Below are positions 46,588 to 59,100 of a stretch of 64,000 nt of DNA, one piece after another. Source of the DNA: Diphasiastrum complanatum (Eukaryota; Streptophyta; Lycopodiopsida; Lycopodiales; Lycopodiaceae); NCBI GenBank assembly GCA_029204225.1, contig CM055104.1, positions 51,764,294-51,828,293 of the forward strand, given 5' to 3'. The notes beneath the pieces are model-generated. The model was not told the DNA's origin. It searched no databases and saw only the letters and a program-made list of their open reading frames with translations. Both the position numbers and the translations under genes were made by a program. Positions within the stretch are counted from its first letter, which is position 1, and every line of letters starts with the position of its first letter.

Positions 46588-46930
46588 CTAGAAGTGAAAC
46601 CTTGGGAAATTTTTCTTTATGCTTTCGACACGCTCCCATGAATCATCATCCTCATTTCGTCCCTTCCACCTAATCAAGCACTTAGAGATAAAATGATTTC
46701 TCAATTGTTTATCTTTGGTTATGAGTACTTTTTCTGGTTCCAAAAAAACACGAAGTGATAAATCCTCCAAATGGGTAAGATCTTCCTCTGAACCAACTAC
46801 ATTATCTTCGTGTAGATTTAATTTTAGATGGCTTACATGAAACAGGGGGTGAGTTGTAGTCCTATTCTGAAGATCTAGTTCGTAAGCTAAAGAACCAATT
46901 TTCTTTATAATCCGAAATGGTCCACAATAT
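46588..46930 (-). pseudogene. Chromovirus: integrase C-terminal module and chromodomain
   Basis: The minus strand reads the GPY/F module (P-F-R-I-I-K-K-I-G, A-Y-E-L-D-L, P-L-F-H-V-S-H-L-K). A chromodomain follows (K-C-L-I-R-W-K-G-R-N-E-D-D-D-S-W-E-R), ending before the polypurine tract. Chromodomains steer integration to marked chromatin and define chromoviruses. The aromatic cage residue W in I-R-W-K-G is present. It is the one part of this element still readable without breaks. Confidence 0.85.
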
Positions 46931-46983
46931 CTCGTAGTTTATAATACTTCCTCGTACTCATAGTCTTAGAATCCTTAGGTATT

Positions 46984-47560
46984 CTAACTAAGCGAGGTCT
47001 CTAGCTTATGGAATACAGCTGACCAAAAGTGACCTGTAAATTTAGGACCTCTATCACTAACTATATCACTTGGCAGTCTATAAAGCCTAAATAATCTTTC
47101 CACAAAGATCTGGGCTAAATCTGAAGCCTTAGCAGTTGACTTGACTGGTATAAAAGAAGCTAACTTTGTCAACCTGTCCACCACAACCCAAATAAAATCA
47201 TTTTGGCATTGGGTCCTTGGAAGTCCAACCACAAAATCCATAGATATTCTTTCCCATCATTTCTGAGAAATATCTAGGGGATGTAACAACCCTCCAGTCT
47301 TCAAGCATTCAACTTTGGCTAACTGACAAGGTCTACACTTAACCACATAAGACTCGACAAATGGCTTGAGTTTCGGCCAATAAAACTCTCTTCTGACCAA
47401 GTCCAAAGTCCTATGTATACTCGGATGACCTGCATAGGGAATGTCATGACACTCATAAAGAATCCTCTTCTTTAACTCATCATTCGCTGGTACACAATCT
47501 TTTCCATTCTGAAATAATAAACCACCTCGAATAGAGAATTGTTCCAGTATCTTCTTATCT
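46984..47560 (-). pseudogene. Chromovirus: integrase N-terminal finger and truncated core
   Basis: The minus strand shows R-R-E-F-Y-W-P-K-L, then C-R-P-C-Q-L-A-K (the HHCC finger). The core follows with M-D-F-V-V-G-L-P and V-S-D-R-G-P-K-F-T-G-H-F-W. It then stops at K-L-E-T-S-L-S. The catalytic Glu region and the rest of the core are absent: the sequence jumps directly to the C-terminal module. An internal deletion therefore removed the active site. Confidence 0.8.
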
Positions 47561-47873
47561 TTCTTAGGGCCCTAAGACTCCTATGAGTAAATCTCTATTC
47601 CACTCTCATTTTTTTTCTGTCTCCTCCATTTTCCATATGGGACCAAAATGAGAATCCGATTTGCACTTCCCTCTCAACTTCGTTAGAGCTACCCTTGATA
47701 TATCGGATCTCATGATCAAATTCCTGCATAAGCTCAACTCAGTGAGCTTTACAACCCCTCAGATCGTTCTGATTACAAAAGTACTTTAGAGGCTGGTGAT
47801 CTGTATACACTATAAAGGCTGGTGATCTGTATACACTATAAAGTGACTACCATAAAGGTAATGCCTCCAAATT

Positions 47874-48356
47874 TTAAGTGCATGTATCAAATAGCTCTTT
47901 CTCCTGAGTTATATAACGCAACTGAGGCCCCGTGAATTTCTTGCTTTCAAATGCTATTGGCCTATCATCTTGTAGAAGAACTGCTCCTATCATCGAATCA
48001 CTCGCGTCAGTTCGTACGACATAAGGTATATCAAGATTCGCGATCTGTAAAACAAGAGCTGAAGCAACCATTTGCTTGAGTTTCTCAAAGCATTGGTTTA
48101 ATTCATCATTCCACTCAATAGCCTCACTAGGTTGACCTCTCTTTTTCTTTTTGTTAACTCTGCCTTTAGTCAAATTATTTAATGGTGTTGTCACTTTTGC
48201 ATAATCTTCAATTGACTTACGAAAGAAAATTGTAAAACTGAGAAAATATTTAACTTCTCTAACCGTCTTCGGTATCAGCCACTCAAGCACTGTCTTGACT
48301 TTACTCTCGTCAATCTCCAACCCACTATGGGTGATCTTATGACAGAGGTACAACAA
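47874..48356 (-). pseudogene. Chromovirus: RT end and RNase H
   Basis: The minus-strand frame reads L-C-H-K-I-T-H-S-G-L-E-I-D, K-V-K-T-V-L-E-W and F-R-K-S-I-E-D-Y. RNase H follows (V-R-T-D-A-S-D, G-A-V-L-L-Q-D) to Q-E-K-E-L-F. It is separated from the main RT frame by breaks at 48356-48465. The 47560-47873 stretch downstream holds a diverged linker with a 30-bp direct repeat around 47790-47840. Confidence 0.8.
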
Positions 48357-48464
48357 GTCACGCTTAAAGAATCCACATTTAGATTCCTTAGCATACAGTG
48401 AGAATTCTCAAGACAGTCTTAAGATGATGCAAATGCTCCTTAAGTGTTCTACTATAAATATCAT

Positions 48465-49628
48465 CTAAGGATGAAAAAGATCGTTCATCATCTGTTGAAA
48501 TGTAGCAGGTGCATTCGTCAACCCAAAAGGAAGCACAAGAAATTCATAATGACCAAATCTCATTTGAAAACCTATCTTTTGCACATCATTCGGATGAATC
48601 CTAATATGATGATATCTGGTTCTAAGATCTATCTTTGTGAAGTATTTATCTCCACCTAATTGGTCTACTAGATCATCCATACGAGGCAAAGGATATTCAT
48701 TTTTAATAGTCACCTTATTTAACCCCTTGTAGTCCACATACAATTTGAAGCCTCCATCTTTCTTCGATTTGAGAAGAATAGGAGCACCCCAAGGTGACTG
48801 ACTTGGCTGAATATGACCCATCTTTAGGAAATTTTCAATTTGCTTAGTGATCTCTATCTTTTCTTTTTGAGAGAACTTGTAAGGTTGTCTAAAGATAGGG
48901 TGACTACTTGGAATTAAATCTATTTTATGGTCTACCGATCTGGACGACGGTGTTCCATGAGGTAATTCAACTGGAAATACATCTTTAAATTCAGACATTA
49001 TCTTATTCTTCTCAATTTGCTCCTGATCTAAGTCTATAGAGTTAAGAATCTTTGACAATTCACAACCACTTAGATGCATTTCAGATAAATTCAAAATTGG
49101 CTTAGCAAATAAAGAATAAGCTTCATATTGCGAATCAAAAATTTTTATTACATTAGCAAATAAACTCATCCCAGCTAGATGTACAAATTTGTCTCCAAAT
49201 AATGTAACTATTTCTTTATCCTCTTGAAAAGAGAGAAAATGCTTCTCAAATTTTATCTCAACATGCTTATTAAATAACCACTCGTATCCTAAAATTATGT
49301 CCGTATGTGCTAAATCTAAAACATGGAAATCTATTAACTCTCTATAATCTTGGACCCAAACTGGAAGTCTTGGAACTTTAACATCCCACGTCTCCAACTC
49401 CACACCTGAAGCTAGATATACTCGATACCTATGGTTACTGGCTTCAGTTTTCAGGCCGGGTTTTTGCACAAGACCAAAGTTAATGAAATTATGACTAGAT
49501 CCATTGTCCACTATAAAACTAACTTCATGTCCATTCACAGTGCCTTTCAAACGAAATAAATCTTTTGGCAAGAATGAAGAGGTACTGAAAGAACAATCAC
49601 ACTCACCATCAACTTTATTAATTTCCAA
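48465..49628 (-). pseudogene. Chromovirus: protease and reverse transcriptase (387-codon frame)
   Basis: This is the longest intact frame of the chromovirus. The protease loop reads [12 protein letters not shown] (DNGS where the family has DSG/DTG), followed by [11 protein letters not shown] reads [30 protein letters not shown] and [13 protein letters not shown]. It ends before the catalytic Y-x-D-D, which is lost in the gap to the next frame. Gag is missing upstream. Confidence 0.85.
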
Positions 49629-49689
49629 TTTAAGATTTTCTTTACTGGCTGTTGGAAGTAAATCTGATTTGCGAATGTTTGGCTAGATC

Positions 49690-50088
49690 TACTCACGATG
49701 TGGTGTAGTATAGAGAGGATCGTCCACTTTCTAAGTTTCTACCAAGCTTCAAACGGAGTGCGAAAATAGAAAACAATGATGCTTTAAAGCACTAAGGTTT
49801 ACCCAACTAGTGCTCAAAATAAAAAGGGAACTAACTAAGATGACAAAATACAAAACCTTACTAAGGCTTACCCAACTAGCGAGGTGATTAAACTGAATCC
49901 TAGATTAACACCCAAAGGGATTGAAAAGATAGATTGTTGCTAAACTAAGCATCAATCAATTAAAAACATGCCACAATAAAAGAACCAATGAAAGGAGGCA
50001 AGAGGAGGCCCGAGCACCATCCCTCAAGCTATGCACCTTCCAATGGGAACACAAGTGAAATAGCAAGATAATCTAAAAAATAGAGACT
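49690..50088. other. Junction DNA, no gene
   Basis: Contains a short direct repeat (ACTAAGG(T/C)TTACCCAACTAG, about 49790 and 49861) and no coding signal. Gag of the chromovirus would be expected here but is not seen. Confidence 0.45.
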
Positions 50089-50470
50089 TGTTAGCTTAAT
50101 CTCAAAAGTGTTATTTACAAGGCAAATACCTCTCCTTTTATGGCAAGGAGGGTCTTCCATAAGTATCCACTAACTTATGGGACTAATCTATTTCTAGCAT
50201 TTCTAGAACTTCTTAGGATTTAGAACTTCAAAATTTCTTAACTAAAAAAACTTAAGACAAAATATTTCTAATCTTAAGTTTCCTAAGTCTAAGTTCTACA
50301 TTTAAGTTTAAGCTATTTTATTATTTTTTAAGCTTCTACTCATGGGCTTACAAACACATGTCATGATGGAAGTTTATTAATAGACACTCGTATGTAGACT
50401 TACAAAACACATGCCACGGAGTTTTATTTCTCTCTTTTTTATTTTTTATGTGTTAGCACATATGCTAACA
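50089..50470 (-). mobile_element. Candidate LTR (382 bp) with TGTTAGC...GCTAACA ends
   Basis: The segment starts and ends with inverted TGTTAGC/GCTAACA. On the minus strand it is preceded by a purine run AAGGAGGAGGATAA (50485-50471), like a polypurine tract. The outer end carries the near-palindrome TGTTAGCACATATGCTAACA. No primer-binding site follows at the 50089 side, so it would be a 3' LTR of the element whose unknown ORFs lie at 50.7-53.6 kb. Confidence 0.5.
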
Positions 50471-50677
50471 TTATCCTCCTCCTTATTGGATTGGTGGTCC
50501 CACACCAATCGAAGCCTTTTCTTCCTGGATCTTATGTGCTTCTTGGAGGCAAGACTGTTGTTGTCGGGAGTGGTAGATTGTGGTGCCGATGCCCTCCATC
50601 ATCTGCCACCGTAGTTTGTTCAAGAAGGGCATTGGTTCGTAATAATGGAGCATACCATGTAGAAAGTTGTGGGTTTT

Positions 50678-53572
50678 TCATAGCGCCACCATATCAACGT
50701 GCAGGGCTGAAGTGAGTGCAGCGCGATAATAAAGCCTTGCTACGCTGATGTGGTCTTCTTGCGTTTGTAGTGGTTTATTGATATCAAGGGCTATTGGAGG
50801 TAGCCCTCGATCCCAAAAACCCTTGAGTTTTGCCAGAAATGCTACCATGCTGCAATTGTTCACAAAATATCTGACGTCACGATCAGGGTTGCCATGGTGC
50901 TTCTGGTAGAATACACGGCTGCTGGTGACCATGTCTTCGACTAAGTTGCCGGTATCGACGCCTGTGAGCTTGAGCCAAAATATCCTATTCTTGACCTTGG
51001 TGGCAAGAAACGGTTCATGCCTCGCTACTGGATAGTAAAAAAGATTTGTGTGCATATAGGAGGGAGCTTCAATATACCGTGCCATCGAGGTTTTACTTTG
51101 TAGGAAGAATTGATGGCGCCAGAGAGGTTGTGGATCCAGGAGTTGACTGCTTCTTTATGTGTTTGACACTGGTTCAAATATGACAACAAACTGTTGAGAG
51201 GCATGCAACTCCTTGCTTGGTTCTATGGGTGTGATTATGTGCCGGGTGGTCGGTACTTCAGAGGCAATCTCATGCTAAATTTGGGGATTAGGTTCAAGAG
51301 AGAGGGGAGAGGAAGAATTAGTTTTAGCAATTCTTTGTGACTCAGGAGAAAATTGGCGTTGAATAAATGGGGGGTTAGAAGTGGTGGAAGAAAAAAGATA
51401 ATGTTGGAAGCTGGTACCATAGAGCCTGATGGATTGGTTGGTGCTTGAGCTCCTTGCCCCAGGGGTTGGTCTTGAAAGGAGGAGCCTTGAGTAGTAGGAG
51501 GAGGCTGTTGGAATCCTGCTCCATCTCCACCATCTGGTCCATCAAAGTGGTGCCCAGAATCATGGAACTGGACGTGCTCTGCATGAACAGACGGCGTTGA
51601 CTGGGCAGCCATCTTTAACCGTTCTTCCAAGGTGGCAATATGCTGGTTCAGGGCCTTGACGGAAGAAGATATGATTGTTGTAATTTTGTGTGCTGCTTCG
51701 TCGTGGCTTTCAACTTTTGGGCCAGTGTTTGATAAGCCACCACTGGATTGGGAGTTCCCTCAAGAACAGATGGTGGTGCAAAGTCGTTGAAGTCCACCAA
51801 TTCCAGCTGTTCCTTCATAGCAGAACGTGCAGCTCGTGCATCTGCTACGGCCTCATCCCTTTCTACTTTGATATTATTAATGGTATTCAACATGTGGGAT
51901 ACCTTCAGTTGGAGCTAGTTCTGGAGGTGGAGGAGCATATGCTGTTGTTGTTGATTATAAGTGATGAGATTTTAGATCTGCAGTTGTTGTTGCTTGGTTT
52001 CCACTTCCAACCTTGCCTTTTCTTTCTGAAGGTCCGCCATAGTGAAATCGTCAAATTGCCACATGGTATATTGTCCCCCCTAGGGTGCCGAATAGATTGA
52101 TTGGAGCTCATTTACCAACCATACCGCTTTTTGGGCTGCAAGGGATAACTGCTCCCAAGGGCCAATGTCAGGGAGGGTGCGTGTATAGTTAGGATATGGC
52201 ATTGGATCAAAGGGTAGAAAATCATGAACAGGGATGAATGAAAGGCAGGTGGAGGTGATTGAGGGATAGTAGGTGAAAGAGGTGGGGATATACTACATGG
52301 TGGAGATGTGTGGAGTGGGTTAGTGGTGACGGTGGTTGATGGAATTTTTGTTAGTAATTGTAAGGCAAAATCATCTACATTGATTGTAGAGTCAAGTAGG
52401 GTAGATATTTGTAAAAGTGAGGGCTTTTGTGGAAGTGTGAAATCGAAGCCCGTGTCGAGAGTGAGTGACGGTGTGGAGGTAGTAGTAAATGATGGTGGTG
52501 GTGGTGAAAGTGTGAGAGCAAGTGAGGGAGTTGGGGTTGTGGAAGGTGTCGGTGTGGACAGAACCATGCCCACAGGATCCATAAGTGCCTGTGTCAACTG
52601 AGCTGCCTGCTACTACCGCTACTGCTTGTCTGTGTTTTTGGGCCTGGTGGAGTAAGGCCTCCTGATGCGCTAGAACCTCCTTTGGGACTTGAGAGGATTT
52701 AAGGCTCCCTCCGGATTCAACATACTCAGCTCCGATTTCACTGGATAAAATGTCGTGAGGGACGTCGGCTTCTATGCTGATCGCCTTCCCTTTCTGCTTC
52801 TTAGTTGGTGGTAATGGTGAAACTGGTTTTGCTATCGGTTGGGGGGTGGCTCACTTCTTAGTGCTTGGATAGATATCATCAAGCTCTTTGATGACAGCAG
52901 CCGCCCGAGACCCCAAATGTTTGGTGACCAACATGTGGAGGAGATATCCACACTTGGTAGTTGGTTTTCTAGCTTTCAAGGCCCCGCACAGCTTTTCTAC
53001 TACCTTCTCAGCCCACTTGTGGTTTTGAGTGGGATCATCTATGGTGATGGTCAAAGAGAAGAGGTCGCTCATGGGTATGCGATCCATCTTGGTAGTATGC
53101 ACCTCGACCATGGTGACGAGGATTTCTAAGGTAGCCCGAAGATAAGGATTTGTGAGGAGGCAGATGGTGATCCCGTCATTGGTTTGGGCAATAGTTTAGT
53201 CAACTTGTTAGAAACTTTGTAAAATACTTGGCATCATAACTGGTGCCCTTGCCATGGATCGTCTCTCCGAGATTAGGGAAGCCAATGCTCTATATATGCT
53301 CAGGAGAGACGTTGATGATTGTGTAACTGCCACTCTTAGATGTAAGCTTAAAAGTCTGGAATTCATCCGAATAGGTTGAGTAGGCCGCTCGGATCAGGCT
53401 CTTGCTCTGCTGGCCATAGAAGTGAGTCTGATCAAATCCAATGTTTGTGAGGATATCCTTGGTCTAGGATCAGCTGCTCGACGTAATTCTTGATACAAAT
53501 CATAAAAATGTTTCATGAATAAGGCCTAGGGAGTTTACGGCGATGCAGAGAGAGCGACAAGTCACGGGAGGC
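50678..53572 (-). pseudogene. Decayed ORF array of unknown family, probably an LTR element's internal region
   Basis: Minus-strand coding-like pieces in order: M-A-S-R-D-L-S-L (about 53570); G-F-D-Q-T-H-F-Y-G-Q-Q; an 86-codon piece M-V-E-V-H-T-T-K-M-D-R (53111-52851); a Thr/Ser/Pro-rich stretch (52597-52112); a coiled-coil-like Ala/Glu/Lys piece (51893-51648); a Gln/Pro/Gly-rich piece (51630-51235); and M-A-R-Y-I-E-A-P (51085-50678). Many breaks exist. I recognise no RT, integrase or transposase. The LTR and purine tract at its 3' end suggest a non-autonomous or unusual LTR element. Confidence 0.45.
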
Positions 53573-54244
53573 CATAGTAGCACTGATTTTAGATTGCACT
53601 GGCAAGTTTGAAAATTCTAAAAAAATTTGGCATGAACTTGAGAGCAGGAATCTAAAATGATTTCGTGGAGATAAGGGTGGGGGCATATATATAGACTTTT
53701 TTTGGTCGAAAATACACAACCCCACCCACAAATCGTCCTCAGTGTCCACGACTTTGTAATGATGATCGCAAATTTTGCGGCAGTGTTCTGAGGGCAGGCA
53801 AATTTTTGTAAGTGATTTTTGTGCCTCAAAATATAAAAAATGACTGACAATACAAAAATGTGTCTGATCAGAATTCGCGGAGGTGACAAGGAGATCGTAG
53901 GAATTTTTCTAAGCTTCAGTGAATTGTCTACGAAATCTGGAAGTCAGTGTCTGATGCAAAAAAGTAACTTTTTCTATTTCTGAAAAGTTTGTCTCTGAGA
54001 CATAATTTGTGGAGGCTAAAAATGAATCATGCACTGTAAAAAAGAGGTCAGCGAATTCTATCTAAGATGGTGTGAGACAATTCTTCTGAAAATAATGACT
54101 TTTGTGGTTTTCTCAGAGAAAGACTGTTTGTATGTGATCTGATAGTATCTTGATCGTGAGAACAAGAAAGCACAACAAAAAATTTGTTAAAATGGTAGGC
54201 AAGAAATAAAGAAAAGTAAAGAAGAACAGTAGGAAAGAAAACAA
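53573..54244. other. Non-coding between unknown array and gypsy integrase
   Basis: AT-rich. Probably the 3' untranslated/LTR remainder of the gypsy fragment on the minus strand. No LTR ends recognised. Confidence 0.4.
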
Positions 54245-55438
54245 CTAATACATATCAAGATAAAAACAGGGTTCATTGTACTTTCTCATTATGCTTTCAT
54301 TGACCATAATGTCGAGGATATTGCCTTGAAAGATTTGGAGTTGTACATATCTAGAGGCAAAGATTTTTTTAATGACGTAAGGACCTTGGCCAGAAAATTT
54401 CAATTTGCCTTTAAAGGCTTTGGCCTGGTATAGCAAGACCTTATTTCCAACCTGGAAGTCTCTAAGTTTCAATGATTGATCATGCCATGTTTTTTGTCGA
54501 CGTTTGTAGACTTGTTGAGTATGGATGCTGATCCGTCTTGTTTCGCATAGTTGTTCCAGATGGAATAACCCGTTTGCTAGAGTCTGTTGAATATCTAGCT
54601 CAAGATTATAGGCCACTCGAAGGGAGGGGATATTAAATTCTACAGGCATAACGACTTCTGACCATATACTACTGAAAAAGGGGTTAAGTCTGTAGCTCTC
54701 TTCGGGGTGCTGCGATAAGCCCAAAGAGCAGCATGAAGTTTTAGTTCCCAATCCAAACCGGCTGGATTTGAGGACTTTGGTGAGAATTCCACATAGGATT
54801 TTATTGGTGGATTCCGCCTGGCCATTACATCGTGGATAGTATGGGGAACTTTTGTGATGTACCACAAAAAATTTTGAAAGGAGATCTGCTAAGATAGAGT
54901 TAAGAAAATATGTATCTCTATCACTGATAAGTTCTAAAGGACAACTGAAATGAACTATAACGTGTTCATAGAGAAATTTTGCGGTAGAGTGAGCGTTAGC
55001 ATTACAAAAAACTCTTGCTTCAGCCCATTTGGTACAATAGTCCATAGCTACTATGATGTAATGAGATTGTGTGTGCCAAGCAGTAGGACTAATGGGACTG
55101 ACATAATCAATCCCCCATTTCTGAAAAGCTTGATCAATGGTTACAAGGTGTAAAGGCATGTAGTCGGTCTTTTGAAAGCGTTTTGTGCATTGGCAGACAT
55201 CACAGGCCTTAGTGTAATTGTGCGTATCCTTGAAGAGTGTTGGCCACCAAAAATTGGCCAAGAGGATTTTTTTAGCAGTCATTTCAGAAGAGAAATGGCC
55301 TGCACCAATACCTTCACGAGTGAGGAAAATTATAGAGGGTATTTCACCTTCAGTAAGATATTGTTGGATGATTCCATCTAGCTTTTGTTTGTATAGTTGG
55401 CCGGCAATTAACGTACAAGGTTTGGTTTTGAGGACCAA
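54245..55438 (-). pseudogene. Ty3/gypsy integrase (397-codon open frame)
   Basis: Minus-strand frame with the finger region G-H-F-S-S-E, F-W-W-P-T-L-F-K-D and C-D-V-C-Q. The first finger His appears to be Arg in R-E-G-I-G-A. The core has D-Y-V-S-P-I, I-S-D-R-D-T-Y-F and G-Q-A-E-S-T-N, keeping D, D and E. The C-terminal E-V-V-M-P-V-E-F and Q-G-P-Y-V-I follow, and it ends D-M-Y. Between about 54770 and 54660 the frame reads nonsense, while another frame carries the expected W-A-Y-R-S-T-P-K-R and F-S-V-V-Y-G-Q, so two compensating indels keep it open but scrambled. Same lineage as 43177-43663. Confidence 0.85.
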
Positions 55439-55477
55439 TGCACGTTATTCAGGTTAAGACAAAGAAGGATCCATCTG

Positions 55478-56158
55478 TCATGAAGTTAACTTATCTTTTG
55501 ATCTCCTTAGCCCATACGGGTGTAGAGTCAACTTGGAAAAGGATGGCATCTGGTAAATCATCATTGACGCCTTGATCAAGGGTGGAAAGGTTAGGGATTC
55601 GAGACAGATGATTTGATAGAAAATGTTGAACTTCCATACGAACCACGATCCTAAACTCAAATTTTTGCAATAATAGAATCCATCTAGTTATACGGCTTGT
55701 GGTGCAAGTCTTGTTGATGAGATACAACAGTGCTTGATGATCAGTGAAGAATGCAAAAACTTCTCCTTGAAGATAATATCAAAACTTTTGGACCACATAT
55801 ACCATTGCCAAGGATTCACGTTTGGTAGTGGTATAATTGACTTAGTAAGTATCAATTGTCTACTAAGAAAACGGATTGGGTAATCATGTTTTAATTCTCT
55901 CGGTTGGGTGAGCACTGCGTAATGGCATACTTGGATGCATCAGTATGCACATGGAATTTTTTAGAATAATCAGGGCCCAGAGGATAGGTGCATTGGTTTA
56001 GGGTTTAGGGTTTCGAGTTGATTAAATACGATGCGTTGTTCATCCGTCCATTTTGGAACTACAACTACTTTGTAGATTAAGTGCCGACAGTAGTTGGCAT
56101 GGCCAAAAAAAGAATAAATGTTAGGGCCTATTTTGACGGAGGGTTGGTCCAGCCCCAC
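55478..56158 (-). pseudogene. Ty3/gypsy RNase H and RT tail
   Basis: Minus-strand pieces: G-H-A-N-Y-C-R-H-L-I (RT thumb, near 56100); M-L-T-Q-P-R-E-L, Y-P-I-R-F-L-S-R-Q-L (RNase H, about 55915); then Y-L-I-N-K-T-C-T-T-S-R-I-T-R-W and L-P-D-A-I-L-F-Q-V. They correspond piece by piece to the plus-strand pol at 17.04-17.65 kb, so both are one lineage. The RT palm is missing: the copy breaks off at about 56160. Confidence 0.8.
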
Positions 56159-56159
56159 A

Positions 56160-59100
56160 TCCTAAAAGGGTCAAGGGGCCCCACCTCTAATGGCGGTTCG
56201 GCCCTATGTGAGCAACAAAGGATTTGCCCCTTCCAACCCTGATGGCCTTCTCTATTGCCCCGTGCTCCCCAATCGATGAGAGTTTTCCAGGCTCTCAAAG
56301 ATATGGCTGCAAGGAAGGGGTGCTAGCACTTTTGGTGCAAGGATTCACTAGCTTTCTAGGTACGGTTTTGTAAAAACTTCTGTTAGGATCGTGCTAATGT
56401 CTCCTTCCCTATTGAATTCGGCTTCCGATTAGTAAAAATCTTACATGGGTTTGAAACCAAGTTATTGCCTATGATGTGCTCATGGGGTGCAAGTTATATG
56501 CACCGCTTTGTTTGATAAGCGGTAGTATTTTTGCCGACCGTTGGGTCTAGGTATTTCGCTAGACAGTATCGACGGCGGGTGTGACTAGTGTGACGCTTAA
56601 CCAAGGCGGTGTATTTTAACCGCAGAAGGTGGACGCCCCGCTCTGGTGTTTCACAGAGGTCGGGTCCAATTGATATGTTTCACAATTGACAAAAACGGAA
56701 AAAACACTTCACAACTTGACGATTTTATTATCATTCACAACTAACGGGTTTATCATAGAGCAAAAGCATTTTTATTTACTTTTTCATAGAGCACATCGCA
56801 ATAATCAGTGCAATACGGCGCCAATAACCCTAGCTAATCATCCTTAGATTCGTTTGTTTAGTCAGAAATGGGAAACATTCATTGCTCTGATTCACCACAC
56901 AACATTTTTCATGCACAACTATGATTCCAACCGGAATTCTAAAAAAACACGATTCTCTACAAACTTTCCATTATTCACTCGGTTAAACAGACACAACCAC
57001 AAAGTGCAAGTTTTGATTAATACATATCGGAACTTAAATTAGTATTACCTCATTTTCGAAACGATGTCCCTTAGAAACTTGCATCCCTATAATACTTTTA
57101 AAAATTTCGTAAATGGTAAAACTACTCCATGATTAACTTTGATGGTTTCATACACAGTACAGATGCGAGTTCCTAATGGCGTATAAAATTTTGATTCACT
57201 AAACATGGAACACAGTACGGTATATAAAACGACATTCTCAAATTGTATTTTAGACAATGGTATTGAGTGCAAATTACCTCAGATACGTGTGAGGTAACTG
57301 GTTTGCCACAAGAGCCCAACTAGTCATGAATGCCGCTTTTAAAACTCCATGTCGCATTCCGTTTTTCGCTTGCTGTTCACTCACAGATTGTTGGATTGTC
57401 CACGAAATCAGAGAATTAGCCTTGGAAAACCCTGATACAGATTACCATGGAAGAATTTAGGCCAAGAACGGAGTGCCACACAGGTTTCCACAGCACAGAC
57501 AGAGATCCAAAGAGGATCACGGACATGCAAGCTAGCTGCAGACTATGTGTTGTCACATATCTGGAAAATGTAGATTAAACAAAACTAGCGAGGGTTTGTG
57601 GGCCGCAGACAGAGGACAACAGGCCACATTAGGACAGAACAGATGTAGGCGGGTTGTAGTTAGGGCAGGGCCCCATTTTGGCAATTGTAGGCCACGTGGC
57701 AACGGCTGCTCATTTGTCTGGGTTTTTGGCCTGTTGGGTAACTACTTGGCCCACACATTTTGTTAATTGTCCGTAAATTGCCCAAACTTTGTCGTTCGGG
57801 TTTTTGTGACTCCTTGACACTGAATCCATATTTTTTGGTCCCGTTTTTACTCGAAACTTTTCTTTCTCGATTTTTTCTTCTGTGGTTGACTTTTTCGGCA
57901 TTCATGACTAGGGCTCCCACGACAACACAATTTCCCTGAAAAATACATTGAGTGATCATATATTAGTAAAAAGGGACTCAATACATGGTGAGATTTTAGC
58001 ACGGCCATATCGGCTATTTTTTTTACAACTGGCCATTTTTTTGAAAAGTCGGTAAATATTTACCGGCCATTTCTAACGCCGCAAAATTTGCTCTAGCCTC
58101 ATTTAGGACGGGCTGGGACCAATTCTAGGTGGACCGACACTTTTGGCCCGGTCTTACAAAACTCACCACAGAATATTTTTGACGGTTTTTCAAAAGTCAG
58201 TTTCTTACTTTTAAACTGTGGCTAGCCACTTTAGGGTGGGCTGGGACCCAATTCTAAGGCAAATTTGTGCCGATTTTTCTCTAATAACCGAGTTTTACAT
58301 GCCGGTTTTTTCAATTATTGCAAACTTAAACTTCAATATTAGCCTGATTTTTCGTGCGAAAATATCGGCTAACATTGGCAACTACCACTGGGTAGTATGG
58401 TCCCCATACGGCGGACCCAGAGTCTTTGGTTTCGCAGACCAGCTCCTGGGGGTGAATCAAGTATAGTGGGCTCAGCACCCTTGCTAGGTGATGCTAACCA
58501 CAGTGAGTTGGTAGGATGTCTTCAACAGCTTCCTACCAACCGGATTGGATTTAACCACAGCATCTTTGAACAATTTGGTGTCTTCATACCTGCAAAAGCC
58601 ACATGTGACCTACATGGCAAATGCTCCCAATTCCATCAGATGTAAGGCAATGTCCACTTTCGGACCTATGCATGGAGGGATATGCAAATGCAAATCTCAG
58701 AATTGGAGATGGGATGATATGGATGCAAGTCATCAATATTGTGTCTAACACCGTGTCATTGATGTGTGTGTGAATGCATACGCAATGAGGCTTTGATGCC
58801 CCAACTTTGAAACCGGTCCAGACTGGTGATTACCAATTCTGTTTTTGTTTAGACATTCAACTTATACTCTCTAAGAATTGATTCAATAGGGAATAGCCAT
58901 CTAGTCTCTTCTTTGTACTGACTCTTCTCTCAAGCCTTATATTCTGACAGTAGTCTACTGTCCTAAGATCCAATACATAAGATGGTAGGAAGTACTGGTT
59001 TTCCGCTAGTCTATGGAATCATTTAGGAAAATCGTCCTCACCTCTTATGGATGTGCGAGGCGTCACTCATCCTCACAAATTGGTTCGAGATCTGATACAT

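Noticed and set aside
51690-52601. Plus-strand frames of 97-136 codons opposite the unknown array
   Set aside because: Val/Gly/Leu-rich mirror images of the minus-strand Ser/Pro/Thr coding trace.
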